A DNA stretch of 64,000 bases from Xiphydria camelus (GCA_963678675.1 OY783194.1:24964278-25028277); one strand, 5' to 3'. Shown: positions 45,601 to 51,302, numbered from the stretch's first letter. Notes: generated by a model not told the origin, from the sequence alone. A program made the numbers and translations.

Positions 45601-48133
45601 ACCGACGCCGGAGTCCTTTCGCGACTACGAAGTTCCTACGTGCGCCGCGGAGGCGAGACTCCCGCGGGAAAGCGACGTCTCGCGAGTCAAGGAGAGAAGA
45701 TTACCGGAGCTCTGCAAGGCGCAAGTGGTCTTCCCCCCCTGCGCGCAATCGATCACGTGCCCCACTCCCGTAGATCTCGGGCCGACCCGAGGTTTCCACC
45801 GCAGCGCCACCGCGCACGTCCCGCGGTGCAGCGGTGGCGCTGTCGTCGAGCGCGCGCCTCTCGACTCAACGGCGCCGCCCCCCGCGATACCGCAACAATG
45901 CGCACCACCGTCGTGCGTCAAGCCCGAACTGTCGCATCCCGTGAGCAGGCTCTGCGACTCGGCATCGTCGAACGAGCCGATCGTTCCCGATGACTCGTCG
46001 GAAGCGTCGATCGTCGACGCAAAAATCGGCAAGTCCGAGGCCGCCGAGGTGGCGCCACCGTCGACGGAGGAGAAAACGCCGCTTCGTCCCGCCGCGCGCA
46101 GCGACAGTAACAACAACGACGCTTCCGGCAACGAGACGTCGTCCGGCGCTCGCGTGGGCAGCGCCAATCCGGACGACCACAGGTGCGACCAGTGCGGAAA
46201 GACGTTCGTTACCAGAGCGTCGTTAAAGGTGAGGCTATGTCGTGTTTCGCTGGGCTTTATATCTTCTGGGCGGGGGGCGGAATAACAAATTGGCGCGTGA
46301 GGATCGGGAATGTTAATTTACGATGTCGTTTCGGGAATAACATTCGTCGATACGACACGGTCGAATCGGCAGGTTTGGAGAGATTTGTTTTATTGGGTTC
46401 GATGCCACAGTCGTGCCGCAGTCGTGGAGTCGGTTTCTGAACGCCTCGCGTTGCATTCCACGCTTGTGAGATCGGTTGAGAAATGTCGGTGGAAATAATT
46501 TATAAGGGACCCATTTGCAGCGGTGTGATTTATGCCTTCAGAGGACGGGCTAGTTAGGAATTCTTCGAATTGTTATTAAAATGTGAACATGGGCGCTTTC
46601 TTTATTTTTTTTCTCACGATAGCTGATGTGCGTTTATGTGTATTTCCTAAGCGAAGGTGCTAAGGAAGTATGGCTATTTGTCATGTTGCAAAGTAAAAGA
46701 TATTCTCGACGGAATTCGATATTAACCCTTTGAGGGACACATTTTTCTGCGGAACGGATATTCTAAATGAAGAGTGATTTATATGTTTTGAGGGTCACTG
46801 ATTATGATTTTGGAGTTAAACTTACAATATTCAAATTATAGAGTTCGAAAAGTACGATTTTGGCAAATCAATTATTATCATTTTGCCAAAACTAGCGTAC
46901 CAACAAATTCTGAACAAAATGCATGTTATACTTTAATGTGCAAAGAATATGTAAGATAAATTTCAGACCTCTACAACTGCACATTTAAGTATATCTGATT
47001 TTATAATGAGAAAGTAGACGTGTTCTCGTATAGACTATTTATTAATAACTGCTAAACAACAAATGAAAGTAATTTTTCATAGAAATTACATACCATCCAA
47101 TCCTCGGGACTCCTGAAAATCATGCTTTCTCTTGAAAAAAAAAAGACTGCTCGCAGACGTCTATAATTATTGTTCACATAGAGTCTCACATCGACATCCT
47201 CTGAGATATATCGGAAAAACTAATTCAAGTTCAGCAACCCTCCTCGCAAGCGGATGATATCAACCTGGGGGCATCCGAAACCTGTTTCAGGTCCACTCGC
47301 GAACGCACTCCGGCGAGAAGCCGTTCCGCTGCGCCGACTGCGGCAAGCAGTTCTCCCAGCTGCGGAACTACAAGTACCACCGCAGCGTCCACGAGGGCAC
47401 GCGCGAATTCGCGGCCACCTGCCCGGAGTGCGGCAAGTACTTCAACGACCGGGGCTACCTGAGCTCGCACATGAAGATCCACCGGAACCGCAAGGAGTAC
47501 GCGTGCGGCGAGTGCGGCAAGAGCTTCAACCAGCGCGTGGCGTACAACATGCACGTGCGGATTCACACGGGCGTGAAGCCGCACCAGTGCGAGCAGTGCG
47601 GCAAGGCGTTCTCCCGGAAGATGCTGCTGAAGCAGCACCTGAGGACGCACTCCGGCGAGCGGCCCTACCAGTGCCAGGTGTGCCACAAGGCGTTCGCCGA
47701 CCGTTCGAACATGACCCTGCACACGAGGCTGCACTCCGGCCTGAAGCCCTACCAGTGCACCCTGTGCTCCAAGGCCTTCACGAAGAAGCACCACCTCAAG
47801 ACCCACCTGAACTATCACACCGGCACGAAACCCTATTCCTGCCCGAACTGCGGACTGCGATTCTCGCAGAGCAGCAACATGAGGACGCACTACAAGAAGT
47901 GCGCGGTGAACAATCCCAACGGCGTTCAGGCGAGCCGCAACGAGGACGCGGCCGGGGGACGGTCCGCGAGCGGACGCTTCGGAAACTTTGCAGAGGGCGC
48001 GTCGAGCGTGGGCTCCGGCGGAGCAGTACCCAGGACTCCCACCGCGGCGCTGACGCCGCCCAACTCCGACCAGGAGTCGAGCATACTGACGCCCATTCCG
48101 CGGAGCGTCGGCGGGGAGGGCGCTGGTGCGTAG
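6403..48133 (+). CDS. BTB/POZ and C2H2 zinc-finger transcription factor (four exons)
   Basis: The joined exons 6403-6600, 30315-31289, 45536-46228 and 47291-48133 form one open frame of 902 codons plus TAG. Residues 28-127 read as a BTB/POZ domain: an FADV strand start, HRLVLSAASPYLQ, then LVYTGSATV and FLRAARALHI. Residues 130-600 are a Pro/Ser/Ala-rich linker without a recognisable domain. Residues 606-826 hold eight zinc fingers, most with TGxKP or SGxRP type linkers, followed by a 76-residue Gly/Ser/Pro-rich tail. Proteins of this class dimerise through BTB and bind DNA through the fingers in the nucleus, often as repressors; that role is inferred from family. PVDLG at residues 469-473 resembles a CtBP-binding motif. 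All three introns are phase 0 with GT-AG borders. I cannot name the orthologue. Additional untranslated or alternative exons cannot be excluded. Confidence 0.93.
6776..6926. mobile_element. Foldback element with 61-63 bp arms
   Basis: The left arm 6776-6836 and right arm 6864-6926 are near-perfect inverted copies (TGTGCCCATAATTATGAAAG at the ends), separated by a 27-base loop. It lies 175 bases inside intron 1. Exact ends and target duplication are unclear. Confidence 0.8.
7010..7245 (+). repeat. AT-rich dispersed repeat (ATATTGGCT family), copy 1
   Basis: It shares AATATATTGGCTT, a run of AATATATTT motifs, TTGCGAAGTATA and a terminal AACTTTTTCGTGG with 53085-53393 (+) and, in reverse, 29874-30135. 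The function and class of the repeat are unknown. Confidence 0.6.
7882..8478. mobile_element. CACTGAGAG-ended TA element interrupted by a nested insertion
   Basis: The ends are CACTGAGAGAAATAATTGCT and its inverse AGCAATTATTTCTCTCGGTG, flanked by TA at 7880-7881 and 8479-8480. A shorter relative without the insertion lies at 14121-14370. The extra 301 bp here is the TTAA element at 7948-8248. Confidence 0.8.
7948..8248. mobile_element. TTAA-flanked CCCTTTCGCT element nested in another element
   Basis: TTAA duplications (7944-7947 and 8249-8252) flank a 301-bp segment with inverted ends CCCTTTCGCTCACG and CGTAAGTGAAAGGG. TTAA targets and C-rich ends point to a piggyBac-type non-autonomous element. 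An 18-bp palindrome, TGTCCACAAATGTGGACA, lies at 7963-7980, 15 bases inside the left end. Confidence 0.85.
8481..10819. other. Intron 1 segment with nothing recognised
   Basis: This is AT-rich unique-looking DNA. Short open frames (for example 8818-9054 and 10645-10854) have no recognisable domain and no splice context. Confidence 0.5.
10820..11185. mobile_element. CCCAAGTAAAAAAA inverted-repeat element
   Basis: It starts CCCAAGTAAAAAAAATTGA and ends with the inverse of CCCAAGTAAAAAAATATGA. The AT-rich interior includes TGTGAT and AAAATGTGATGAAAA motifs. Partial relatives lie at 17255-17490 and, in reverse, 23160-23480. Confidence 0.7.
11186..12447. other. Intron 1 segment, GC-richer toward its end
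   Basis: The interval 11880-12440 is GC-rich and could be regulatory. Overlapping sense and antisense open frames there (12025-12460) look compositional. I see no feature I can support. Confidence 0.45.
12448..13140. mobile_element. 693-bp foldback element with ~300-bp arms
   Basis: The element begins GTCCAGGCGTCA and ends TGACGCCTGGAC with TA on each side (12446-12447 and 13141-13142). The two arms (about 12448-12755 and 12822-13140) are imperfect inverted copies along their whole length, including CCTTTCGCAGGGTTATAT near the centre. A unique core of about 65 bases (12757-12821) separates them. Confidence 0.85.
13438..13906. mobile_element. TTAA-flanked CCCTTCGTTGCA element
   Basis: TTAA at 13434-13437 and 13907-13910 flanks a 469-bp segment with ends CCCTTCGTTGCA and TGCAACAAAGGG. 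The palindrome TGTTGCATATTTGCAACA lies at 13453-13470, again 15 bases from the left end. It is piggyBac-type by target and ends, with no coding capacity. Confidence 0.85.
14121..14370. mobile_element. CACTGAGAG-ended TA element, second copy
   Basis: The left end GCTGAGAGAAATAATTGCTA and right end TATTTCTCTTAGTGCA match the element at 7882-8478 without its nested insertion. The copy is diverged. Confidence 0.75.
14658..14776. repeat. 119-bp imperfect hairpin
   Basis: The arms 14658-14704 and 14730-14776 pair over about 46 positions with a few mismatches (core CATAATTATGATAATCATTC against GAATGATTATCATAATTGTG). The loop is about 25 bases. I see no second copy in the window. It could be a small foldback transposon or a structured RNA. 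Confidence 0.65.
15205..15833 (-). mobile_element. Internally deleted DNA transposon with a coding remnant
   Basis: Inverted ends pair TTGGATAACGTTTATTCATA (about 15219-15238) with TGAATAAACGTTATCTCCAA (about 15794-15813). On the minus strand a stop-to-stop frame ending at 15655 gives DDIDGFGQDLDFEIEEDK*, an acidic C-terminus such as transposases carry, followed by an AATAAA. The rest of the gene is missing, so this appears to be a deletion derivative. The superfamily is not identified. Confidence 0.55.
15655..15744 (-). pseudogene. C-terminal remnant of a probable transposase
   Basis: The 29-residue frame has an upstream in-frame TAG and ends in an acidic tail, DFEIEEDK, before TAA. It sits inside the inverted-repeat element at 15205-15833. 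The identity is inferred only from that position and the acidic tail. Confidence 0.35.
16000..16690. other. GC-rich intronic island
   Basis: The composition is CpG-rich, with a GTGCGCGCGCGC run at about 16170. The open frame into 16113 has no domain and begins in transposon sequence. A regulatory role is possible but no site is recognised. Confidence 0.35.
16691..17182. mobile_element. GGTTTCTCGAGCG element, copy 1 (TTAA target)
   Basis: The 492-bp segment has inverted ends GGTTTCTCGAGCG and CGCTCGAGAAACC and TTAA on both sides (16687-16690 and 17183-17186). It is about 30 bp shorter than the other two copies, partly through a deletion near 16862. TTAA targets suggest piggyBac-type mobilisation. 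Confidence 0.9.
17255..17490 (+). repeat. Partial copy of the 10820-11185 repeat family
   Basis: It shares TTTAAATTGATGAAATACC, AAAATGTGAT, GGATTATTTTTGTATCACAT and a terminal TTTTTACTCAGCC with 10820-11185 and its other relatives. Confidence 0.6.
17491..19840. other. Intron 1 segment with nothing recognised
   Basis: This is AT-rich sequence. Overlapping short frames on both strands at 17655-17904 and 19468-19787 show no domain or splice logic. Confidence 0.5.
19841..19951. repeat. Hairpin with ~45-bp arms
   Basis: TTCAATAGGTATCTAATAAT plus CAGGCCA on the left pairs with TGGCCTGATTATCACCTATT on the right, extended by complementary TTTAA repeats. The loop is about 25 bases. It may be a small foldback element. 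Confidence 0.7.
19952..21277. other. Intron 1 segment with nothing recognised
   Basis: The sequence is AT-rich with a GC-richer patch at 20910-21200. The opposing open frames at 20868-21309 are short and featureless. Confidence 0.45.
21278..21790 (+). repeat. Tandem array of three ~135-150 bp units
   Basis: Units begin CAATGATTCTAAAATA (21278), CAATGATTCTATAATA (21413) and CAATGGTTCTAGAATA (21667), and each continues through CGTAAATTTAT and ATAAATCATCGTATATTCTC. The middle unit carries the palindromic element at 21458-21561. Confidence 0.75.
21458..21561. mobile_element. 104-bp palindromic element, copy 1
   Basis: It runs from GGGTAAAACGGGGTGAGTTG to its inverse, with TA on both sides and a short central loop near TTACCTTCC. 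It is inserted in a tandem repeat unit. Confidence 0.9.
21820..23159. other. Intron 1 segment with nothing recognised
   Basis: A CT-rich tract lies at about 21940-21962. The rest is AT-rich without repeats that I could match. Confidence 0.45.
23160..23480 (-). repeat. Reverse-oriented copy of the 10820-11185 repeat family
   Basis: TGTGATCCAAAAATGATCCG and GGTACATTTTTTATCATA match the reverse complement of 17255-17490. Further internal TTTTGATC motifs are repeated, so the copy looks expanded. Confidence 0.55.
24359..24449. mobile_element. 104-bp palindromic element, copy 2 (right arm deleted)
   Basis: The left arm is complete, but the right arm lacks about 17 bp between GGGGCCA and TCACCCC. 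The right TA flank is absent. Confidence 0.85.
24980..25083. mobile_element. 104-bp palindromic element, copy 3
   Basis: It is full length and TA-flanked, with mutated outer bases (CGGTCAAACGGAGTGATTTG on the left). Confidence 0.88.
25484..25666 (+). repeat. Tandem array, 52-53 bp unit, 3.5 copies
   Basis: Units beginning ACCATTTAATGAGAATA start at 25484, 25537, 25589 and 25641. The inner units are nearly identical, indicating recent expansion. Confidence 0.92.
25667..27879. other. Intron 1 segment with nothing recognised
   Basis: The sequence is mostly AT-rich with a C-rich patch at 27160-27180. Open frames at 25679-26017 and 27026-27286 have no domain. Confidence 0.45.
27880..28010 (+). 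mobile_element. AATAGTCCTAA foldback element, copy 2 (left half)
   Basis: CACAGAGAAAAAAATTTACT and TTAAATAGTCCTAAGAGCAT match the left half of the copy at 41865-42092. The right arm is missing. Confidence 0.7.
28080..28450. repeat. Array of alternating CATAATTTTAATT motifs
   Basis: Motifs of the type GACATAATTTTAATTCA and its inverse recur at least six times in both orientations, interleaved with AATAATAATTC. Ends are not defined. Confidence 0.55.
28548..29100. other. GC-rich intronic island without a recognised gene
   Basis: Open frames of 86-164 codons overlap on both strands, but their residues are compositional and no domain, start context or splice pair is convincing. It may be regulatory. 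Confidence 0.35.
29210..29429. mobile_element. TTAA-flanked CCCCTTCAGA element
   Basis: TTAA at 29206-29209 and 29430-29433 flanks a 220-bp segment with ends CCCCTTCAGAGACC and GGTCTGAAGGGG. The interrupted palindrome TGTACACGAGAATGTACA lies at 29227-29244, 17 bases in. It is piggyBac-type by target. Confidence 0.85.
29874..30135 (-). repeat. AT-rich dispersed repeat (ATATTGGCT family), copy 2
   Basis: In reverse it matches 7010-7245 and 53085-53393: GGAAAAGTTATGGATTTCAG, TTTTTGCCGCTGTTTTTGTA and AAAATATTGGCTAG. It lies within 200-450 bases of the exon 2 acceptor. Confidence 0.55.
30315..31289 (+). CDS. Exon 2: second half of the BTB domain and linker
   Basis: The exon codes residues 67-391. 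It starts after the acceptor ATTCCAG with EVLLAHSKAATHCEP, which continues the BTB helix begun in exon 1, then ITVILAEVEGPELAAILGLVYTG and FLRAARALHIRLP. The rest is a disordered linker rich in Pro, Ser, Arg and Cys. The donor is CGG|GTGAGT at 31290, phase 0. The BTB loop AHSKAATHCEP appears somewhat longer than in typical Drosophila BTB proteins. Codon use is strongly GC-ending compared with the AT-rich intron on either side, which supports coding over the whole exon. Confidence 0.92.
31552..31966 (+). repeat. Two tandem ~211-bp copies of a dispersed repeat
   Basis: Each copy has AGTTTCTGTTCAA, CGAAACGCAGTGGAGATACG, TAGACGAACAT or its close variant, and CGTTTTTGA.ATAATCAAT. A third, diverged copy is at 52850-53045. 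Confidence 0.85.
31967..33494. other. Intron 2 segment with nothing recognised
   Basis: A GC-rich patch at 32280-32740 includes a GCGCGCGCGC run. Opposing short frames there lack domains. The rest is AT-rich. Confidence 0.45.
33499..34020. mobile_element. GGTTTCTCGAGCG element, copy 2 (3' TTAA lost)
   Basis: TTAA lies at 33495-33498 on the left, and the element ends CGCTCGAGAAACC at 34020 but is followed by TGCT instead of TTAA. The interior matches copies 1 and 3. Confidence 0.9.
34021..38605. other. Intron 2 segment with only simple repeats
   Basis: A (CA)12 run lies at 35641-35664 and ATA/TTG-rich repeats at 37130-37235. GC-richer patches occur at 34030-34220 and 36290-36660. No gene is supported. 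Confidence 0.5.
38606..39180. mobile_element. 575-bp near-perfect palindrome with nested hairpins
   Basis: The sequence from CTGCTCCGGATTTCGG to CCGAAATCCGGAGCAG is an inverted repeat centred at about 38893. Each arm contains its own ~80-bp hairpin (CGACTCGCCGGGTATAATAT and its inverse), a GC-rich block with a GCGGCCGC site, and a TGACGTCA (38850-38857 and 38939-38946). Arms differ by small indels, such as missing bases near 38731. No target duplication was found. Confidence 0.85.
39131..39851. repeat. Inverted repeat with ~152-bp arms overlapping the palindrome end
   Basis: The left arm 39131-39283 and right arm 39700-39851 are inverted copies that share the terminal block of the 575-bp palindrome plus an adjacent AGTACTCTGTATTTTC...AGCTAGATTATACG block. 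Near the inner edges TTAATCCTCAACTGAC and its inverse form a possible TTAA element (about 39263-39714). Confidence 0.8.
39852..41507. other. Intron 2 segment, mostly unassigned
   Basis: A CG dinucleotide run lies at about 39929-39943. Apart from the hairpin at 40750-40831 nothing is recognised. Confidence 0.45.
40750..40831. mobile_element. Short mariner-like hairpin element, copy 1
   Basis: Inverted arms share AACTTTGCTTCCGCCGTTTT, with outer ends TTAGATGTAC and GGACACCTGA. The loop is about 18 bases. The TTAGGTGTACAAC-like end resembles mariner termini. The second copy is at 53192-53275. Confidence 0.75.
41508..41800 (+). repeat. Dispersed repeat, copy 2 (relative of 1375-1600)
   Basis: It aligns with 1375-1600 with an extra ~80 bases around 41580-41660. 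Confidence 0.5.
41865..42092. mobile_element. AATAGTCCTAA foldback element, copy 3 (best preserved)
   Basis: Both ends are visible: ACACTAAGAAAAAAATTTG and GCAAGTTTTTTTTCAGTATA. AATAGTCCTAAGAGCATATT on the left pairs with the right-arm CCTTAGGACTATCC region. Confidence 0.85.
42093..43833. other. Intron 2 segment with a TG run, otherwise unassigned
   Basis: A (TG)10 run lies at 42226-42246. Nothing else is recognised. Confidence 0.45.
43834..44098 (+). repeat. Tandem array, three imperfect units of ~80 bp
   Basis: Units share TCTTAATCCCTTTGTGACCC (with variants), ATTAT, TAATATATTATTTA and GGGAAAGG. A partial fourth unit runs into the element at 44101. Confidence 0.75.
44101..44310. mobile_element. 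CACCGAGA-ended TA element
   Basis: Imperfect ~43-bp inverted ends (CACCGAGATAAATTTACAGG and the inverse of CACTGAGAGAATGTTTATAG) are flanked by TA. The termini resemble those of the 7882-8478 family. Confidence 0.75.
44311..45314. other. Intron 2 segment with nothing recognised
   Basis: The sequence is of mixed composition with short featureless frames. Confidence 0.45.
45315..45473. mobile_element. CGTTGACTGT inverted-repeat element near exon 3
   Basis: The ends CACGTTGACTGTCCCCATGA and the inverse of CGCGTTGACTGTGTCCCATG enclose 159 bp. The right flank is TTAA and the left TCAA, consistent with a mutated TTAA duplication. It ends 62 bases before the exon 3 acceptor. Confidence 0.75.
45536..46228 (+). 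CDS. Exon 3: linker and start of zinc finger 1
   Basis: The exon codes residues 392-622. The acceptor is a pyrimidine tract ending TGCATTACAG. Most of it is a low-complexity Pro/Ser/Glu linker containing CPTPVDLGP (a possible CtBP-type PxDLS variant at 469-473) and a Ser/Asn/Asp stretch. It ends HRCDQCGKTFVTRASLK, the two cysteines and loop of the first C2H2 finger, cut just before the histidines. The donor is AAG|GTGAGG. Read-through would add only 18 residues before a stop, so the splice is needed to complete the finger. Confidence 0.92.
46229..47290 (+). other. Intron 3 (1.06 kb), phase 0, splits zinc finger 1
   Basis: The intron runs from GTGAGG to TGTTTCAG and lies between the cysteine and histidine pairs of finger 1. 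A solo TTAACCCTTTGAGGG end at 46722-46736 resembles the left ends of the TTAA elements listed below, but no partner end is visible. Confidence 0.9.
47291..48133 (+). CDS. Exon 4: zinc fingers 1 (end) to 8 and C-terminus
   Basis: The exon codes residues 623-902. VHSRTH completes finger 1 (Cys608, Cys611, His624, His628). Fingers 2-7 have cysteine pairs at 636/639, 666/669, 694/697, 722/725, 750/753 and 778/781, each followed by a CX12HX3H histidine pair. Finger 8 (806/809, 822, 826) ends HYKKC, so its last ligand is cysteine (C2HC). Linkers are canonical (SGEKPF, TGVKPH, SGERPY, SGLKPY, TGTKPY) except between fingers 2-3 and 3-4, where they are EGTREFAAT and RNRKEY. The tail after residue 826 is disordered and includes TPTAALTPPNSDQ. 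The acceptor is CCTGTTTCAG at 47281-47290 and the stop is TAG at 48131. Confidence 0.95.
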   Translation, partial: VHSRTHSGEKPFRCADCGKQFSQLRNYKYHRSVHEGTREFAATCPECGKYFNDRGYLSSHMKIHRNRKEYACGECGKSFNQRVAYNMHVRIHTGVKPHQCEQCGKAFSRKMLLKQHLRTHSGERPYQCQVCHKAFADRSNMTLHTRLHSGLKPYQCTLCSKAFTKKHHLKTHLNYHTGTKPYSCPNCGLRFSQSSNMRTHYKKCAVNNPNGVQASRNEDAAGGRSASGRFGNFAEGASSVGSGGAVPRTPTAALTPPNSDQESSILTPIPRSVGGEGAGA

Positions 48134-48545
48134 CCAGCGCTCGTTTCGATAGGGTTGACATGAGAGGGGGAGGATAACGGACGGACGATAAGTAGCGCCG
48201 TACTCGTGTGCCTTGAATTCCGATTGACGGAAGTGATATAGTAGGAATTGCAATATATAACCGAGGAAAATATAGTTTTCGGTTCCGGACGCACGTCCGG
48301 TCATTTTTATCAGATCCGAGAACTGATCTACGATCTCGCGTATAGTGCAGATTATTAGCGAAGAGGCCGACAAATGTGTGTGAAAGAAATGTGCGTAGCA
48401 AATATAGTAATATATTTTAGAAACAGTGCCTATATGTATTTAAATCTATACATTTTTGAGAAATTTAAAAAATATATGAATATTAATATATTTCCGTCGA
48501 GCGGAGAGAGCTCGATGTTCCAGAATAAAAGAGATTAGATAATAG
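48134..48545 (+). other. 3' UTR of the BTB zinc-finger gene (approximate)
   Basis: About 400 bases of AT-rich sequence follow the TAG. The first AATAAA after the stop is at 48524-48529. The cleavage position is not visible. Confidence 0.6.
48524..48529 (+). terminator. Polyadenylation signal AATAAA
   Basis: This is the first canonical hexamer after the stop codon at 48131-48133, followed by a T/G-rich stretch at about 48560-48580. A second AATAAA at 48714-48719 could serve a longer transcript. Confidence 0.6.
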
Positions 48546-48920
48546 CGTCGATATATCGATCGGGTTTGCTTTAAGAACATTTTTATACCCTTTTACGAAT
48601 TTCTTCCCCCACCCTTCCTTTGTTAGCCAGCTAACTGCGAATATTATGTAAAATACTAATGCTGTTGAGGGGAGTACAGCCAAGAGTTGCAGGTAAGACA
48701 ATTTCTTTGAGTAAATAAAATTAATTTATTAGTTTTTTTCGAAACTATGCAATAATGGCCGAAATCTTTGAATAAAACTTCTTGTAATGAACATAAAATT
48801 CAAAATAATACGGTGGCTATGCGTGTCCAATGATTCAATTTTATTTTTATTTCTGGATTTCGATTTCTTTTTACTGTATAGGTACTTATTCGGGGGTCGA
48901 TACACAGTATCATTTATATA
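48546..48920. other. Downstream flank, nothing recognised
   Basis: This AT-rich sequence holds a second possible AATAAA at 48714-48719. Confidence 0.45.
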
Positions 48921-49006
48921 GGGTAAAACGGGTGAGTTGGTGAATGAAGTTGGCCCCTCGTTTCCATTACTTTCCATAGAAACGAGGGGCCAACTTCATT
49001 CACTAA
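48921..49006. mobile_element. 104-bp palindromic element, copy 4 (right end lost)
   Basis: The left end GGGTAAAACGGGTGAGTTGG is intact. The right arm stops after CAACTTCATTCAC. Confidence 0.85.
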
Positions 49007-49715
49007 AGGGAGAAAGTCGGAAAATTTACTCCCGCGTCGCATCTATGAATGGAAACCTTTTTGGTTTATCAATCGGTAAAGAATTTCTTAATTTGCAAAA
49101 TTTAAAATGCCTAGCTTTAAAAATTGCCGATAATATTAAAGAAGTTTCCTACCCGTGCATATTTCATGCGATGAAAAAGAAATTTGCTACATTACGCGAT
49201 TATTTAAACGTATCTATTCAAACGTACGTCGTTCTCAGCGATCAAAGTTTAATTGGTATTTTCCACCTTTCCTCCTTTCACTTTTCGACATCCTTCAGCG
49301 TACCAACGGAACGAGTCTTGCAAATGACGATAACGTTTCCTTATGCGCATCTTTAATAAGTCGATAGGAAAACTTTGAAACGTCACCGTGGAATAAAATA
49401 AATAGGTGAGTACGGAAATTTAAAAATATCTTTCCTTTTTCCAAGAAATATCATGGAAGAAATTCCCCGATGCGGTTAAATAAAAAACATCGTCATAAAT
49501 CATAAAAGCTAATATATTTCGAATCCTGCATTCCTCTTTCTTCCTTTCACTTTTCTCTATATCCTTCGACGCACCTTCAACGTGTAATGGGAATAATGAT
49601 ATAACATTTGCTAATTCTTTCATCACAACGTAAAATTGAAAATTGACCGAGAAGATAAATAATAAGGTATATTTTCAGGCATAGTTGAAAATACAAAGGG
49701 AAAATCATTGAATTA

Positions 49716-50410
49716 ATGAATCATTTCTTTTAATAGCGTGGGAAAATTGTTTTCTTCAAGGAATATTTGTTCATCTCAAAAAATGTAAGATTAAAATAAT
49801 AAATCGATCATTCGAAGTAAATCACTATATCTTGAATTAAAAGTAGTTAACACAGAAAAGTAAGTGATTAAATTGAAGAAAACGGTTTCATCCAATAATA
49901 TCTAAGAAATCATTTCTTTGACTGAACGAATGTTTATTAGATATAAAAAGTATAACATTAAAATAACATATAGAATATTCGAGGTAAAGGACTATTTTTT
50001 TGTATCGAATAAATATTATCGTTTAATCGCTATTTCCAGACTCAAACATTATTTACACGAATGAAAAAGTTATTAAATTAAAGAAAATCTTTCCTTTCAA
50101 CATTAATATCTGAGAAATAATTTCTTTAAATGAGAAAAATATTTATTTTATCCAAAAAGTATAATATTGAAATAACGAATAAATTACTATATTTGCATTG
50201 AATAAATATTCTTGACCAATGACTGTTTCTTGCTTCAAAGATTTCTTACACAAATAAAAAAGTCATTAAATCAAAGAAGTTGTTTTCAATAGAGTAATAC
50301 CTAAGAAATAATTCTCTCAATTGAAAGAATATTTATTCAATTCAAAAGGTATTATAATATTAAAATAAAGAATCGAATATTCGATATAAATCACTATATT
50401 TCGTATCGAA
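49716..50410 (+). repeat. Tandem array, ~190-205 bp units, about 3.5 copies
   Basis: Unit landmarks of the type AAGAAATAATTTCTTT...GAATATTTATT recur near 49716, 49903, 50111 and 50303, each followed by AAGTATAACATTAAAATAA-like and CGAATATTCGA-like blocks. The copies are diverged. The preceding 49007-49715 may hold older related units. Confidence 0.65.
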
Positions 50411-51302
50411 TATCAAATACGCGCCATCTCTTCGATATCATCTTAAAGCAACGGCTCTTGAATTCAATGACTTTCTTCTCTCATGCGTCAGTGCCGTATT
50501 ATTTATCTCTCGCGAACGCGATACTGGACACGCGTCCCCAGTGCTGTATTATATATCCCTCGCGAACGCGATAGAAAAAGAATCCTTTCCGCAAATTACA
50601 CCCGGAGGCGCGCCGTCCCATCGAGAAATAGGTAGTAGTAATAACCGCGAGAGTCGAACGGCAGCGATACGCAACGCTTCAGCGATCCAAGTCTACATTC
50701 CCATCCTCCGCCCTTCCTTTCACGTTCGAGCATCATCCGCGCGATGCAGCCAGACGAGCGTTGCTACGGACGATGCGCGGGGCAGCGGCACGGCAAACGA
50801 AGCGAGCGCCCGCGTTCTATACGTACGATAATAAATTGCCGGTACGTGATAGTTGCGTCTATCTCTGAACGCGGTGTGCCGTACTGCGAGTGCCTTCGGA
50901 AGCGAATTGTGGAACGAAGCCTATCCGCGGTGCCGCCGGTATCAGATTACGGAAACGATTCGAGATGAGCGCGCCGCGGCGGCGGGAAAACAATTACGAT
51001 TAAAGTGTAGAGCCGAGGATTAACGGCTAGCGTCTAACCCTCGTCTCGAGGAAGGATGCCGGGGAGAGATAGGAGCCGCCGAGAAATCCCAAAACGACTC
51101 TCAGGAGTCGCGAGCGAACCGGAGCTACGGTCGGTTCTTTCGAAAGCTGTACGGAATTGCTGTAGCGGCTGACAGTTTGCTCTCTTGCTTTTCTTTTCCC
51201 AATTTGCGTTTTTTTTTCGTTTTTATATTTATGGCAGGAGTTTTCGGCAAAAAAGGGCCGAGATTCGAAGACATAAGTAGGGAGAAGTGCCGAATGTAAG
51301 TA
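50411..51302. other. GC-rich flank without a recognised gene
   Basis: CTCGCGAACGCGATA occurs twice at 50508-50522 and 50558-50572, within a short direct duplication. Open frames at 50541-50968 lack domains. Confidence 0.4.

Noticed and set aside
46858..46895. TTTTGGCAAA...TTTGCCAAAA inverted repeat in intron 3
   Set aside because: It is short and AT-rich with no second copy or flanking duplication.
47254..48177. A 307-codon plus-strand frame offset from the zinc-finger frame
   Set aside because: It is an alternate frame of exon 4 with Arg/Pro-rich composition and no domain.
47231..48373. A 380-codon minus-strand open frame over exon 4
   Set aside because: It lies antisense to eight well-formed zinc fingers, and its Val/Leu/Ala-rich residues mirror the GC-rich finger codons. 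It is a shadow of the real frame.
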